DNA of 38,392 nt from positions 1 through 38,392 of the forward strand of contig JBHORE010000150.1 of assembly GCA_042408415.1 (NCBI GenBank), written 5' to 3'. Source of the DNA: Thermobaculum sp042408415. Its GTDB lineage: Bacteria; Chloroflexota; Chloroflexia; Thermobaculales; Thermobaculaceae. A program made the position numbers and the translations under genes. Under the pieces are notes generated by a model, which made no database searches, was not told the origin of the DNA, and saw nothing but the letters and a program-made list of their open reading frames with translations. Positions 1 through 7,775 of this stretch are shown here, piece after piece. How positions within the stretch are numbered: the stretch's first letter is position 1; the number at the start of each line of letters is the position of its first letter.

Positions 1-4
1 TTTG

Positions 5-10
5 TATATT
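5..10 (+). promoter_or_regulatory. Possible -10 element of rnpB
   Basis: TATATT lies about seven bases upstream of the 5' end of the RNase P RNA as judged from its P1 helix. The -35 region falls outside the window, so this is only a position-based suggestion. Confidence 0.4.
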
Positions 11-13
11 ATT

Positions 14-394
14 AGCTGCAGGATTCGGTCCACCGCTGGCGCTAGTGCCAGAGGAACTTCCCCACTCCCAGCCCCGGGTCCGGACCTGCGAGGGCAAGGA
101 CGCCTGGCGAAACAGCAAGCCAGGGCGGGTCATGGCGAGAGCCGTGACGACCACAACCCCAACAGAAAACTAACCCGCCGATGGGCCCGTTAGGGTCACA
201 GGTAAGGGGTGAAACAGCGGCGGTAAGATCGCCGCAGCGTCGGCAGTAATGTCGGCGGCTAGGGGAGTGTGCGTCCGGGAGCAAGGCAGTAATTGCCGCA
301 GTGGCGAGCCGCCTAGGGCGAGCAGCCACCACGTCGTAAGGCGTGAGACAGATGGTGGACTAGAACAGAATGGGGGGTACGGAATCCTGCGAAT
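14..394 (+). ncRNA. rnpB: RNase P RNA, bacterial type A
   Basis: Catalytic RNA that trims the 5' leader from precursor tRNAs, working with the RnpA protein encoded at 36132-36467. The terminal P1 helix is visible: GCAGGATTC at 18-26 is the exact complement of GAATCCTGC at 382-390. Conserved blocks appear in the expected order: GAGGAA near 51, ACAGAAAACTAACCCGCCG near 162-180 followed by GGCCC, GGTAAGGGGTGAAA near 201, a GGCGGTAAGATCGCC hairpin near 219, GAGCAAGGC near 279, and AGACAGATGG then AGAACAGAA near 345-370. The overall length of about 380 nt fits the A class. Exact ends are estimated from P1. Open reading frames on either strand here have no coding character. Confidence 0.93.
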
Positions 395-396
395 GC

Positions 397-435
397 CATG
401 ATGGGCCACCTAACTGGTGGCCCATCATGTCTTTT
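397..435 (+). terminator. Rho-independent terminator of rnpB
   Basis: A perfect 14-bp inverted repeat (397-410 with 416-429, loop TAACT) is followed by TCTTTT. It ends the RNase P RNA. It also sits between convergent units, so it may block read-through from the minus-strand gene ending at 446. Confidence 0.9.
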
Positions 436-445
436 AATCGGGCCG

Positions 446-724
446 CTAATCTACTCCTATGTTCCAAGCCTCTTCTAGCTCTTGCTTCGAATAGACTTTG
501 AAAGCCAGCATAGTCTTTGTCCTCACTACTTCTGGCAATGAAGCTATGTGATTTGTTACTACCTCGGAGAGCTGATCGTACTCCCTAAGTTTTAGAAGAG
601 CTACAAGATCGTGATCACCTGTAACACTCCAGACTTCAGCTACTCCGTCTATGTCCACCAGCTTTTGAGCTGCATCGTTAATACGACCCCTTTCTACATC
701 TATCTCTACGAGTGCTGTAATCAC
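446..724 (-). CDS. Stand-alone Lrp/AsnC ligand-binding (RAM) domain protein
   Basis: Encodes about 92 aa made of one RAM/SAM-type alpha-beta domain, the amino-acid-sensing half of Lrp/AsnC regulators. The helix-turn-helix half is absent. Typical features are ITALVEIDVERGR at the start, VAEVWSVTGDHDLVALL in the middle and TKTMLAFKVY near the end. I place the start at the GTG at 724: AGGAGG (730-735) lies five bases upstream, and an extended -10 lies further upstream inside the longer frame that begins at 787. Such single-domain proteins form rings and may bind amino acids or partner with full-length regulators. DNA binding by this protein alone is unlikely. Confidence 0.82.
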   Translation of the reverse strand: MITALVEIDVERGRINDAAQKLVDIDGVAEVWSVTGDHDLVALLKLREYDQLSEVVTNHIASLPEVVRTKTMLAFKVYSKQELEEAWNIGVD

Positions 725-757
725 TTGGCCCTCCTGGAAGGTTGGTATCTTGTGCTG

Positions 758-766
758 AGTATAGCA
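758..766 (-). promoter_or_regulatory. Extended -10 promoter for the Lrp-type gene
   Basis: On the minus strand this reads TGCTATACT, an extended -10 (TGn plus TATACT), about 27 bases upstream of the AGGAGG of the gene starting at 724. No good -35 is seen. Its position supports the GTG start over the upstream ATG at 787. Confidence 0.55.
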
Positions 767-805
767 CTGTCTACCATGTTTCATCATAACTCGAGGGCAA
801 AGATT

Positions 806-837
806 AGATAGTACTATCTTTGATAGTAATCTATACT
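806..837 (+). promoter_or_regulatory. Perfect 14-bp palindrome and -10 box upstream of rpiA
   Basis: AGATAGTACTATCT (806-819) is a perfect palindrome in the divergent region between the Lrp-type gene and rpiA. TATACT at 832-837 is a plausible -10 for rpiA, which puts the palindrome over the matching -35 position, where an operator would act. Which protein binds it is unknown. Confidence 0.45.
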
Positions 838-871
838 AGTGAATGATTGGCTCTTAGGAGGTTTCCCCAAA

Positions 872-1561
872 TTGAATCAGCTTGATCTCAAAAGGATGGT
901 AGCTTATAGAGCAGCACAACTCGTGCCTGATGGCGCATTATTAGGTTTGGGATCTGGATCCACCGCTGAGTTATTTGTGCAATTCCTAGGTGAGAGAGTA
1001 AGAAACGAAGGGTTAAGGGTCATAGGAGTTCCCACTAGCGAGAGGACTGTTGCAGCCGCCAAAGCAGCAGGAATAGAGCTTACTACATTGGAAGAAAATC
1101 CCGAGCTAGATATGGCCTTTGATGGTGCAGATGAGGTAGATCCTAAACTCAATCTTGTGAAGGGGCTAGGAGGAGCTTTAGCCAGGGAAAAGATAGTGGC
1201 TAAGGCTAGCAGAGTTTTCGTGGTGCTGGTGGATGAGTCGAAGTTGGTGGATGTCTTAGGCTCAAAATCCCCTGTGCCAGTAGAAGTGCTTCAATTTGGT
1301 TGGACTAGGACTTCGCGAGAGCTCGAGTCTATGGGTCTACAGCCGGTTCTGCGCAAGAGGGATGGGTTACCATATGTAACTGATAACGGTAATTATGTTC
1401 TTGACCTACACATTGGCCCTATATCTAATCCCAGCGACCTCGATCTCAAGTTACACCTTATAACAGGAGTCGTGGAGACAGGACTATTTATAGATATAGC
1501 TTCCCTAGTACTAGTAGGCACACAAGAGGGTGTGATAGAGATGAAAAGATCTCAAGATTAA
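872..1561 (+). CDS. rpiA: Ribose-5-phosphate isomerase A
   Basis: Interconverts ribose 5-phosphate and ribulose 5-phosphate in the cytosolic non-oxidative pentose phosphate pathway. Family signatures are LGLGSGSTAE (phosphate loop), GVPTSERT, DMAFDGADEVDP with the catalytic acidic residues, KGLGGALAREK, and the C-terminal TGVVETGLF. The TTG at 872 is chosen because AGGAGG precedes it at 856-861 and the protein then starts MNQLDLKR like other RpiA proteins. The in-frame GTG at 839 would lie upstream of the transcription start predicted from the -10 at 832-837. At 229 aa it has the usual length. Confidence 0.95.
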   Translation: MNQLDLKRMVAYRAAQLVPDGALLGLGSGSTAELFVQFLGERVRNEGLRVIGVPTSERTVAAAKAAGIELTTLEENPELDMAFDGADEVDPKLNLVKGLGGALAREKIVAKASRVFVVLVDESKLVDVLGSKSPVPVEVLQFGWTRTSRELESMGLQPVLRKRDGLPYVTDNGNYVLDLHIGPISNPSDLDLKLHLITGVVETGLFIDIASLVLVGTQEGVIEMKRSQD

Positions 1562-1654
1562 TTAGCTGTTTATGGAACTTGTCTCAGACGATATAGGTCT
1601 CATTTACGTATCCTTCTTTGGCTTAGAAGATGATTCCCAGTTTGAGGTTGATAA

Positions 1655-2233
1655 GTGGACTACGCTTTTGAACGATGGATCAACTCGCCCGCAGGGCATC
1701 ACCCATTAATTGATAGTATGATGGTGCATATAGCTGCGTGGGGGGAGTACGCATTTATAGTTGTGGTAGCTCTATGGCTTTTGCAAGGCGTAATTACGGC
1801 TGATAGTTTAGAACTTCTCGGCGCTGTAACTGCTCTGCTAGCATCGGTGGCGGCATTATCCGCCAACCAGATTATAGCTCATATTTGGTACAGATCCAGA
1901 CCTTACATCGCTCATCCTAATACAGTTCACTTGCTGCTCCATCACAATCCAGATGCTTCTTTTCCGAGCGATCATGCTGCAGCATCCATGGCAATATCCT
2001 TTGTGTTGGTGAATTTCCACAGGTATTTAGGTATATTGTTGCTGCTGTTTACGTTACTTATGTGCTACTCCCGGGTCTACGTGGGAGATCACTATCCGGG
2101 TGATATCTTTGCCGGGCTAATTGTAGGTCTAGTTTCCGCTCTTATGCTAATGTTTTGCTTCCAACGAGTTGCAGGGTATATAAGTAGTAGATTGGAAACT
2201 ATACTTATTAAGGCTCGCGCTATGTTACTTTAG
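1655..2233 (+). CDS. PAP2-family membrane phosphatase, BcrC-like (undecaprenyl-diphosphatase)
   Basis: A 192-aa integral membrane protein with several hydrophobic segments and the three-part PAP2 phosphatase signature: RSRPY near residue 77, FPSDHA near 103, and SRVYVGDHYPGD near 140. The short length and layout resemble BcrC, which recycles undecaprenyl pyrophosphate to the monophosphate lipid carrier for peptidoglycan synthesis and gives bacitracin tolerance. Another lipid phosphate substrate is possible. The GTG start at 1655 has GAGGT seven bases upstream. The stop overlaps the convergent rnhA stop by four bases. Confidence 0.85.
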   Translation: MDYAFERWINSPAGHHPLIDSMMVHIAAWGEYAFIVVVALWLLQGVITADSLELLGAVTALLASVAALSANQIIAHIWYRSRPYIAHPNTVHLLLHHNPDASFPSDHAAASMAISFVLVNFHRYLGILLLLFTLLMCYSRVYVGDHYPGDIFAGLIVGLVSALMLMFCFQRVAGYISSRLETILIKARAMLL

Positions 2234-2709
2234 GGGATAAGACGTACTTGTATTGGAGGCGGTGGGGTCTGTCCTTTCCGTTTGTAGATCTTCTTTATCT
2301 CCTCATAGGCGAGTTTGTCGCACCTTTCGTTATCAGTGTTCCCTGCATGCCCTTTTACCCAGTAACACTTAACTAGGTGTCTAGACATAAGCTCATCTAT
2401 TCTCTTCCAGAGGTCCGCGTTCTTGACGGAACCTTTCTGTAACCTGCCTTTAGCCTTCCACATTGGTAGCCACTCCATCATGCCTTTGCAAAGATATTCA
2501 GAATCTGTGTAAAGTTCTACCTCATGGGGCCCCTGAAGTGCCTCAAGGGCTTTTATTACTGCTGTCATCTCCATCCTATTGTTAGTAGTGTTTTCCTCGC
2601 CCCCTGAGATCTCTTGGACCTCTGAGTTGTAACGTATTACTGCTGCCCATCCACCTGGACCAGGATTAGGCTCACATCCACCGTCGGTATGTATGATTAC
2701 TTTTTTCAA
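2230..2709 (-). CDS. rnhA: Ribonuclease HI
   Basis: Cytosolic endonuclease that cleaves the RNA strand of RNA-DNA hybrids, removing primers and R-loops. All catalytic residues are visible: D9 (HTDGG), E47 (NRMEMT), D69 (YTDSEY) and D131 (ERCDKLA), with the conserved H121 in VKGHAG. At 159 aa with no extra N-terminal hybrid-binding domain it matches the E. coli-type enzyme. The C-terminal tail contains a run of four prolines. It reads convergently into the PAP2 gene with both stops inside TTAG. Confidence 0.97.
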   Translation of the reverse strand: MKKVIIHTDGGCEPNPGPGGWAAVIRYNSEVQEISGGEENTTNNRMEMTAVIKALEALQGPHEVELYTDSEYLCKGMMEWLPMWKAKGRLQKGSVKNADLWKRIDELMSRHLVKCYWVKGHAGNTDNERCDKLAYEEIKKIYKRKGQTPPPPIQVRLIP

Positions 2710-2829
2710 CTTATCCCTTCCTAAATGACTCTATATTCAGGTGCCTTAAATCCTACCATCTGGAGTAGATCTTTTGCCTACTGGCATATCTCCTGCTTAC
2801 ATCCTTCCAATAACAATTTAGGAGGTTTG

Positions 2830-3618
2830 ATGGTGGAACTTAGGTTGGAAGGCAAGGTTTCACTTGTTACAGGTGGAGGATCTGGCATCGGTGAAGCAGC
2901 CGCTGTTCTTATGGCCGATAACGGAGCTAAGGTGGGCGTGCTTGACTTCAGGCAGGAGGCTGCTGATAAGGTGTCTAAGCAAATTGTAGACAGAGGGGGA
3001 AGCGCTATACCTCTTGTGGCAGATGTCTCTAACCCAGAGCAGGTGAAAAGTGCTATAGATAGTTTGGTAAACGAGTGGGGGAGACTGGATATAGTGTTTG
3101 CTAATGCTGGGATAAACGGTGTATGGGCTCCTCTAGAGGAATTAGAGCCGCAGGAATGGGATAGGACTTTGGCTATAAACCTGAAAGGCACTTTTCTTAC
3201 AGTGAAGTATGCTATCCCATACCTTAAAGAAAGAGGTGGATCGATAATCATAACTTCTTCCATAAATGGCACGAGAGTCTTCAGCAATACTGGAGCTACT
3301 GCCTATTCTTGCTCGAAAGGCGCTCAGGTTGTGTTTACTCAGATGGCAGCACTTGAGCTTGCTCAATATAAGATAAGAGTGAATGCTATATGCCCTGGTG
3401 CTATAGAAACCAATATAGATGAGCGTACCGAGAAACGTGACACAGAAGAAGTTGAGCTACCTGTTGAGTTCCCAGAAGGTTCCTTCCCCTTGGAAGGTGG
3501 CCCAGGGAATCCTCAACAGGTAGCTAATCTCGTACTATTTTTGGCCTCAGATGCTTCTAGCCACATAACAGGTACTCCTATCTGGATAGAAGGTGCAGAG
3601 TCCTTGCTAAGAGGTTAG
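2830..3618 (+). CDS. Short-chain dehydrogenase/reductase (SDR)
   Basis: A 262-aa classical SDR. It has the Rossmann cofactor motif TGGGSGIG near residue 14, ANAG near 91, the catalytic Ser in ITSSINGT and the catalytic Tyr-Lys pair in YSCSKGA. The Asp at the end of beta-2 (VLDFRQ) suggests NAD(H) preference. AGGAGG (2820-2825) fits either ATG 2830 or GTG 2833, and the longer in-frame extension from 2725 has no such site. Substrate cannot be told from sequence. 3-oxoacyl-ACP reductase is the usual automatic label but is not supported by context. The stop overlaps the next, convergent SDR by four bases. Confidence 0.88.
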   Translation: MVELRLEGKVSLVTGGGSGIGEAAAVLMADNGAKVGVLDFRQEAADKVSKQIVDRGGSAIPLVADVSNPEQVKSAIDSLVNEWGRLDIVFANAGINGVWAPLEELEPQEWDRTLAINLKGTFLTVKYAIPYLKERGGSIIITSSINGTRVFSNTGATAYSCSKGAQVVFTQMAALELAQYKIRVNAICPGAIETNIDERTEKRDTEEVELPVEFPEGSFPLEGGPGNPQQVANLVLFLASDASSHITGTPIWIEGAESLLRG

Positions 3619-4469
3619 ACTCCACTGAAAGCTGAGAATCCGCCATCTACTGGTACGACTACGCCTGTTACAAAGCTAGAGGCTGGAGAACATAACCAGA
3701 GCAATGTCGTTATGAGTTCCTCTGGCCTGCCAAACCTGCCTAGAGGAGTCCGGTTTATAATCAGCTTACCTCGGGGAGTAGGATTGCCATCAGAGTTGAT
3801 GAGTACGGAACGGTTTTGTTCTCCTAGGAAGAAGCCTGGAGCTATAGCGTTCACTCTCACCCCCTCTCCGAATTTGTGAGCTAGCTCCACTGCTAACCAT
3901 TGGGTGAAATTAGTTACTGCTGCCTTGGCAGCTGAGTATCCCATAGTGCGAGTTATAGCTCGGAGAGCTGCCATAGAAGAGATATTGACTATGCAACCAG
4001 ATGGTTGCTGTACGTGTTCCCCCCTTACCATGGCTTCTCCAAATACCATGGTTGGTAGTATTGTGCCATAGAAGTTGAGGTCAACTACTCTTCGTGTTGC
4101 CTCGATAGGTACATCAAAGATCGAGCCTTGAGGAGGTACAAATGCATCAGGTACGTTACCTCCAGCAGCATTTACCAGTATATCGATGCGTCCCCATTCT
4201 TGGATTACTCGGTTGCGTATTTCTATTAGTTGATCCTGCCTGAGAACATCAGCAGGCAGTGCCATAGAAGTGCCACCTTCTGCTTGTATGGAATCTGCTA
4301 CTTCCTTGGCTTTGGCTTCCCTCCTGCCTATTATGCCGACTCGAGCCCCAGCTCTGGCTAATCCATGGGCCATGGCACCTCCTAGAACGCCAGTTGAACC
4401 TGTGACTAGGGCTACCTTACCTTCAAGGTTGAACAACTCATACAGATAATCCTTGCTTGCAACGGTCAC
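3615..4469 (-). CDS. SDR oxidoreductase, D-mannonate oxidoreductase (UxuB/YjmF)-like
   Basis: A 284-aa SDR with TGSTGVLGGAMA near residue 22, NAAGGN near 109, the catalytic Ser in ISSMAA and Tyr-Lys in YSAAKAA. Its tail is distinctive: PGFFLGEQNRSVLINSDG, then TPRGK, then RTPLGRFGRPEEL. This resembles the Bacillus-type SDR fructuronate reductase (D-mannonate oxidoreductase) of hexuronate catabolism. No uxaC or uxuA partner is nearby, so the substrate is inference. The GTG start at 4469 has GGAGGAG upstream and a TCGACT/TATAAT promoter. Confidence 0.85.
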   Translation of the reverse strand: MTVASKDYLYELFNLEGKVALVTGSTGVLGGAMAHGLARAGARVGIIGRREAKAKEVADSIQAEGGTSMALPADVLRQDQLIEIRNRVIQEWGRIDILVNAAGGNVPDAFVPPQGSIFDVPIEATRRVVDLNFYGTILPTMVFGEAMVRGEHVQQPSGCIVNISSMAALRAITRTMGYSAAKAAVTNFTQWLAVELAHKFGEGVRVNAIAPGFFLGEQNRSVLINSDGNPTPRGKLIINRTPLGRFGRPEELITTLLWLCSPASSFVTGVVVPVDGGFSAFSGV

Positions 4470-4504
4470 AGCACCACTCCTCCAGAAACCTTACTTGAAG
4501 ATGG

Positions 4505-4533
4505 ATTATAAAGCCTTAACGCTTATTAGTCGA
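4505..4533 (-). promoter_or_regulatory. Promoter of the UxuB-like SDR
   Basis: On the minus strand TCGACT (4528-4533) and TATAAT (4505-4510) are separated by 17 bases. It is back to back with the moeA promoter: the two -35 boxes are one base apart. Confidence 0.6.
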
Positions 4534-4534
4534 G

Positions 4535-4563
4535 TTGCTTAGGTGTTACACTAAGGCTAAAAT
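4535..4563 (+). promoter_or_regulatory. Promoter of moeA
   Basis: TTGCTT (4535-4540) and TAAAAT (4558-4563) with an ideal 17-base spacer, placing the transcription start about 25 bases before the ATG. Confidence 0.6.
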
Positions 4564-4596
4564 GCGCTTGCCGTTCACAAGAAAGGATTTGTTAGT

Positions 4597-5805
4597 ATGC
4601 TAAGTGTAGAGGAAGCCGAGAAGAGGATCTTGGATTCCATTCATATTCTCGATGATGTTGAGGCGTCACTGCTTGATGCCTTGGGACTCACTCTAGCCGA
4701 GGACGTAATAGCTACTTTCGATGTTCCGCCTCATTCTAATTCAGCTATGGATGGCTATGCCGTTAGAGCAGAGGATATTGTTGGAGCTTCAAAGGATAAT
4801 CCAGTAAGTCTCCAGGTTATAGCTAGTGTCCCTGCTGGTTATTTGGCAGATCAAGCTGTGCAGCCTGGTACAGCTATTAGAATCATGACTGGTGCGCCTT
4901 TGCCGGAAGGAGCGGATACCGTTGTGCAGGTGGAGCTTACAGAGACTCAAAGGGACAATGTATTGATTAAGGCTTCCCTGCCAAAGGGTAGGAATGTTAG
5001 GTTGGCGGGAGAGGATATAAAGTCTGGGCAGAAAGTCTTGAGCTCTGGAGATGTCATAAGCGCTGCCGATATCGGGGTATTAGCAAGCTTAGGGCGAAAG
5101 ACCGTCCGGTGTATTCGCCGACCTAAAGTGGCGATACTTGCTACTGGTGACGAGGTGGTTGAGCCCGGAGAAGTTCTGCCTCCGGGTAAGATTTACAACT
5201 CCAACAGCTATGCCGTTGCTGCTCAAGTGAAAGAGGCAGGAGGTGTACCTGTGCTATTAGGAATAGCCCGAGATACCAGAGAGAGCTTGGTGAACAAGTT
5301 ACAGGAGGCACTTGCGCTGCAGGTAGACTTGATAGTATCCAGCGGTGGAGTATCTGTGGGTGATTTTGATCTGGTGAAGGACATGTTGATGGCTGAGGGC
5401 AGCATGGAGTTCTGGCAAGTAAACATGAAGCCTGGTAAGCCACTGGCATTTGGTCATGTTCGTGGAGTGCCTATGCTTGGGCTCCCAGGCAACCCTGTGT
5501 CCTCCATGATCTCTTTTGAGCTTTTTGGAAGACCAGCAATCAAGAAGATGATGCAACAATACCCCGAAGAGCGGACAATAGTAACTGCTTTTATGGAGGA
5601 AGGTTACAAGAAGACTGATGCCCGTCGTCATTTCGTGAGGGTAAAGCTTAATAGATCAAATGACAAGCTTTTTGCACGTTTGACAGGAGAGCAAGGATCA
5701 GGCATATTGACCTCGCTGATGCATGCAGATGGTATAGCTATCGTACCGGAAGATAAACCTGCACTAGAGCCGGGTGATGAGGTCAAAGTCATATTGATTC
5801 GCTAA
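4597..5805 (+). CDS. moeA: Molybdopterin molybdenumtransferase MoeA
   Basis: Catalyses insertion of molybdate into adenylylated molybdopterin, the last step of molybdenum cofactor assembly, in the cytosol. Signatures in order: SNSAMDGYAVRAED at about 47-60, GTAIRIMTGAPLPEGADTVV near 95, ATGDEVVEPGE near 190, SSGGVSVGDFD near 250, MKPGKPLAFG near 278 and GLPGNPVSSM near 294, followed by the domain IV barrel. Length (402 aa) is normal. No other moa/mob gene is in the window, so partners must lie elsewhere. AAAGGA lies nine bases upstream of the ATG. Confidence 0.96.
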   Translation: MLSVEEAEKRILDSIHILDDVEASLLDALGLTLAEDVIATFDVPPHSNSAMDGYAVRAEDIVGASKDNPVSLQVIASVPAGYLADQAVQPGTAIRIMTGAPLPEGADTVVQVELTETQRDNVLIKASLPKGRNVRLAGEDIKSGQKVLSSGDVISAADIGVLASLGRKTVRCIRRPKVAILATGDEVVEPGEVLPPGKIYNSNSYAVAAQVKEAGGVPVLLGIARDTRESLVNKLQEALALQVDLIVSSGGVSVGDFDLVKDMLMAEGSMEFWQVNMKPGKPLAFGHVRGVPMLGLPGNPVSSMISFELFGRPAIKKMMQQYPEERTIVTAFMEEGYKKTDARRHFVRVKLNRSNDKLFARLTGEQGSGILTSLMHADGIAIVPEDKPALEPGDEVKVILIR

Positions 5806-5848
5806 CATAGCTTGGAGATTCAGCAGAAAACAGGTAGGAGGGTAACAG

Positions 5849-7249
5849 TTGTCTGAGAATCAGGAGTTTGACATAGCCGTAATAGGTGGTGGTCCAGCAG
5901 GATATGTGGCTGGCATATATGCCCAACAGATGGGTGCCAGAGCTGTAGTGATAGAAAAGCAGTATTGGGGAGGCACTTGTCTCAATGTGGGTTGTATTCC
6001 AACGAAGGCCATGGTAAGCACTGTTGAGGTACTTAAGTTGGCGCGACAGGGGGCTGAAATGGGCCTTAGGGGAGATATCGAGCCCGATTTTGATGCGATA
6101 GTTGCTCGGCGTGACAAAGTAGTGAAGCAGCTAGTGTCTGGAGTGCAAGGGCTACTGAGGGCTAATGGAGCTGCTCAGATATTTGGGGAAGCCACAATCA
6201 AGACGCCTAATGAGATCGAGGTGCGTACCCAGGAGGGTACGCAAACGGTTAGAACACGCAACATACTTATAGCTACTGGATCTGTCCCCGCCAAACCACC
6301 GGTAGAAGGGATGGATCTGCCAGGCGTGGTGGACAGTACAGGATTGCTAGCTCTTAAGGAGCAACCGAAGGAGCTAGTTATTATAGGCGGGGGCTACATA
6401 GGGATAGAGTTTGCAAGTATCTTCGTGAATCTCGGCACCAAAGTGACAGTGATCGAGATGCTTCCACGCATCCTTGCTGGCTATGATGAGGAACTCACCA
6501 AGCGACTGCAACAGCTTCTGCAGCGCGATGGGGTAGAGTTTCACCTAAACGCCCCAGTACAGGCAGTGGAACAGGGCGAAGGCAAGCTTTCGGTCAGATA
6601 CAGTGAGAACGGACAGGAGAAGGTAGCAGAAGGGGATGTAGTGCTTGTGGCTACCGGTAGGACTCCCTATACGGAAGGTCTTGGACTAGACAACTTGGGT
6701 GTTGAGATGAATAAGAGAGCCGTTAAAGTAGATGACAGGATGCAAACTAATATCCCGAATGTATACGCTGCAGGTGACGTGGTGGCCAAGATGCCACTGG
6801 CGCACGTGGCTTGGACTGAGGCACAGGTAGCAGTCCGTAATATGCTAGGTAAGAGGACCAAGATGGAGTACTTTGCTGTACCTTCTTGCGTGTTCTCTGT
6901 CCCTGAGATGGCTAGCGTAGGGCTTACCGAGCAGGCTGCTTATGAGCAAGGATACGAGATTAAAGTCGGCAGGTTTCCCTTCTCAGCTAATGGAAGAGCG
7001 CTAGGCATGGGAGAGTCACAAGGTCTAGTCAAGATCATATCTGAGGCGGATTCAGGAGAGATACTGGGGGCGCATATTTTGGGTCCGCATGCTTCCGACC
7101 TCATAGCAGAGGTAACACTTGCGATGGAAATGGGTGCAACTGCTGAAGACGTTGATCTCACTATTCATGCACATCCTACTCTGCCTGAAGCGATCCAGGA
7201 GGCAGCGTTGGCTACGACAGGACGTGCAATACACTATGTAGTCAGATGA
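5849..7249 (+). CDS. lpdA: Dihydrolipoyl dehydrogenase
   Basis: E3 component of 2-oxoacid dehydrogenase or glycine cleavage complexes. It reoxidises dihydrolipoamide and passes electrons through FAD to NAD+. Visible features: FAD-binding GGGPAG at 13-18, redox-active disulfide C44/C49 in GGTCLNVGCIPTKAM, NAD-binding IIGGGYIGIEFAS, second FAD motif YAAGDVV, and the catalytic His-Glu of the dimer interface in HAHPTLPEA (H442, E447). The start is the TTG at 5849 with AGGAGGG six bases upstream. No E1, E2 or lipoate genes adjoin it, so the partner complex is encoded elsewhere. Confidence 0.95.
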   Translation: MSENQEFDIAVIGGGPAGYVAGIYAQQMGARAVVIEKQYWGGTCLNVGCIPTKAMVSTVEVLKLARQGAEMGLRGDIEPDFDAIVARRDKVVKQLVSGVQGLLRANGAAQIFGEATIKTPNEIEVRTQEGTQTVRTRNILIATGSVPAKPPVEGMDLPGVVDSTGLLALKEQPKELVIIGGGYIGIEFASIFVNLGTKVTVIEMLPRILAGYDEELTKRLQQLLQRDGVEFHLNAPVQAVEQGEGKLSVRYSENGQEKVAEGDVVLVATGRTPYTEGLGLDNLGVEMNKRAVKVDDRMQTNIPNVYAAGDVVAKMPLAHVAWTEAQVAVRNMLGKRTKMEYFAVPSCVFSVPEMASVGLTEQAAYEQGYEIKVGRFPFSANGRALGMGESQGLVKIISEADSGEILGAHILGPHASDLIAEVTLAMEMGATAEDVDLTIHAHPTLPEAIQEAALATTGRAIHYVVR

Positions 7250-7273
7250 TTCACAGATGATTGGAGGAAATAC

Positions 7274-7693
7274 ATGCCCGGTAGAGTGGTCCGTATCTAA
7301 AGCCAGGATGGTTTGTGAAAAACCTGATCAATCCTTTATTGATGAGACTAGGATTAGTGCCTGTGCTTGTAGTTCGCGGCAGAAGGACAGGTAAGCTGCG
7401 AAGTGTACCCGTTTAACGTGCTTGAGTACCAAGGCCAAAAATATCTTGTGGCAACTAGGGGCAACACCGACTGGGTGCTTAATCTGAGATCTGCTGGAGA
7501 GGGCATGATTCGCTTCAAAGGAAAGACTGAACACTTTAGAGCTGTAGAGATACCAGATCACGATAAGTCCCCTATTATTCAAGCCTATCTTCAAAAGTGA
7601 GGAGCTCAGGTAAAGAAGCAGTTTGAAGCCTTGCCTGAATCAGATGATCGCCCTGTTTTCAGAATGGATAGCTCTACGACAGAAATGAGCTAA
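7274..7693 (+). pseudogene. Degraded DDN-type (deazaflavin/F420-dependent) nitroreductase-family gene
   Basis: A relic about 140 codons long, the family's normal length. The start keeps GGAGG six bases before ATG 7274 and reads MPGRVVRI, then hits TAA at 7298. The family sequence resumes in another frame as VKNLINPLLMRLG through VRGRRTGKLRSVPV, then returns to the first frame at about 7410 as NVLEYQGQKYLVATRGNTDW. A TGA at 7598-7600 stands where relatives have Trp, after AYLQK, and the homology continues as GAQVKKQFEALPE to TAA 7691-7693. Two compensating frameshifts and one nonsense change mean no full product. Sequencing error is an alternative for the frameshifts. Confidence 0.78.
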
Positions 7694-7775
7694 TAGTAGC
7701 TCCAATGAAATAGTTGCTCCTGCCGAGTCGGATATAAAATGCTTTCAGAGAGTACCAGTAAGGAGCTGAATTGCC

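Noticed and set aside
2..409. Several short open frames on both strands at the window start
   Set aside because: They lie inside RNase P RNA and have no ribosome binding sites or family resemblance.
2725..2829. A 35-residue N-terminal extension on the first SDR
   Set aside because: AGGAGG lies just before ATG 2830, and the extension has no SDR resemblance.
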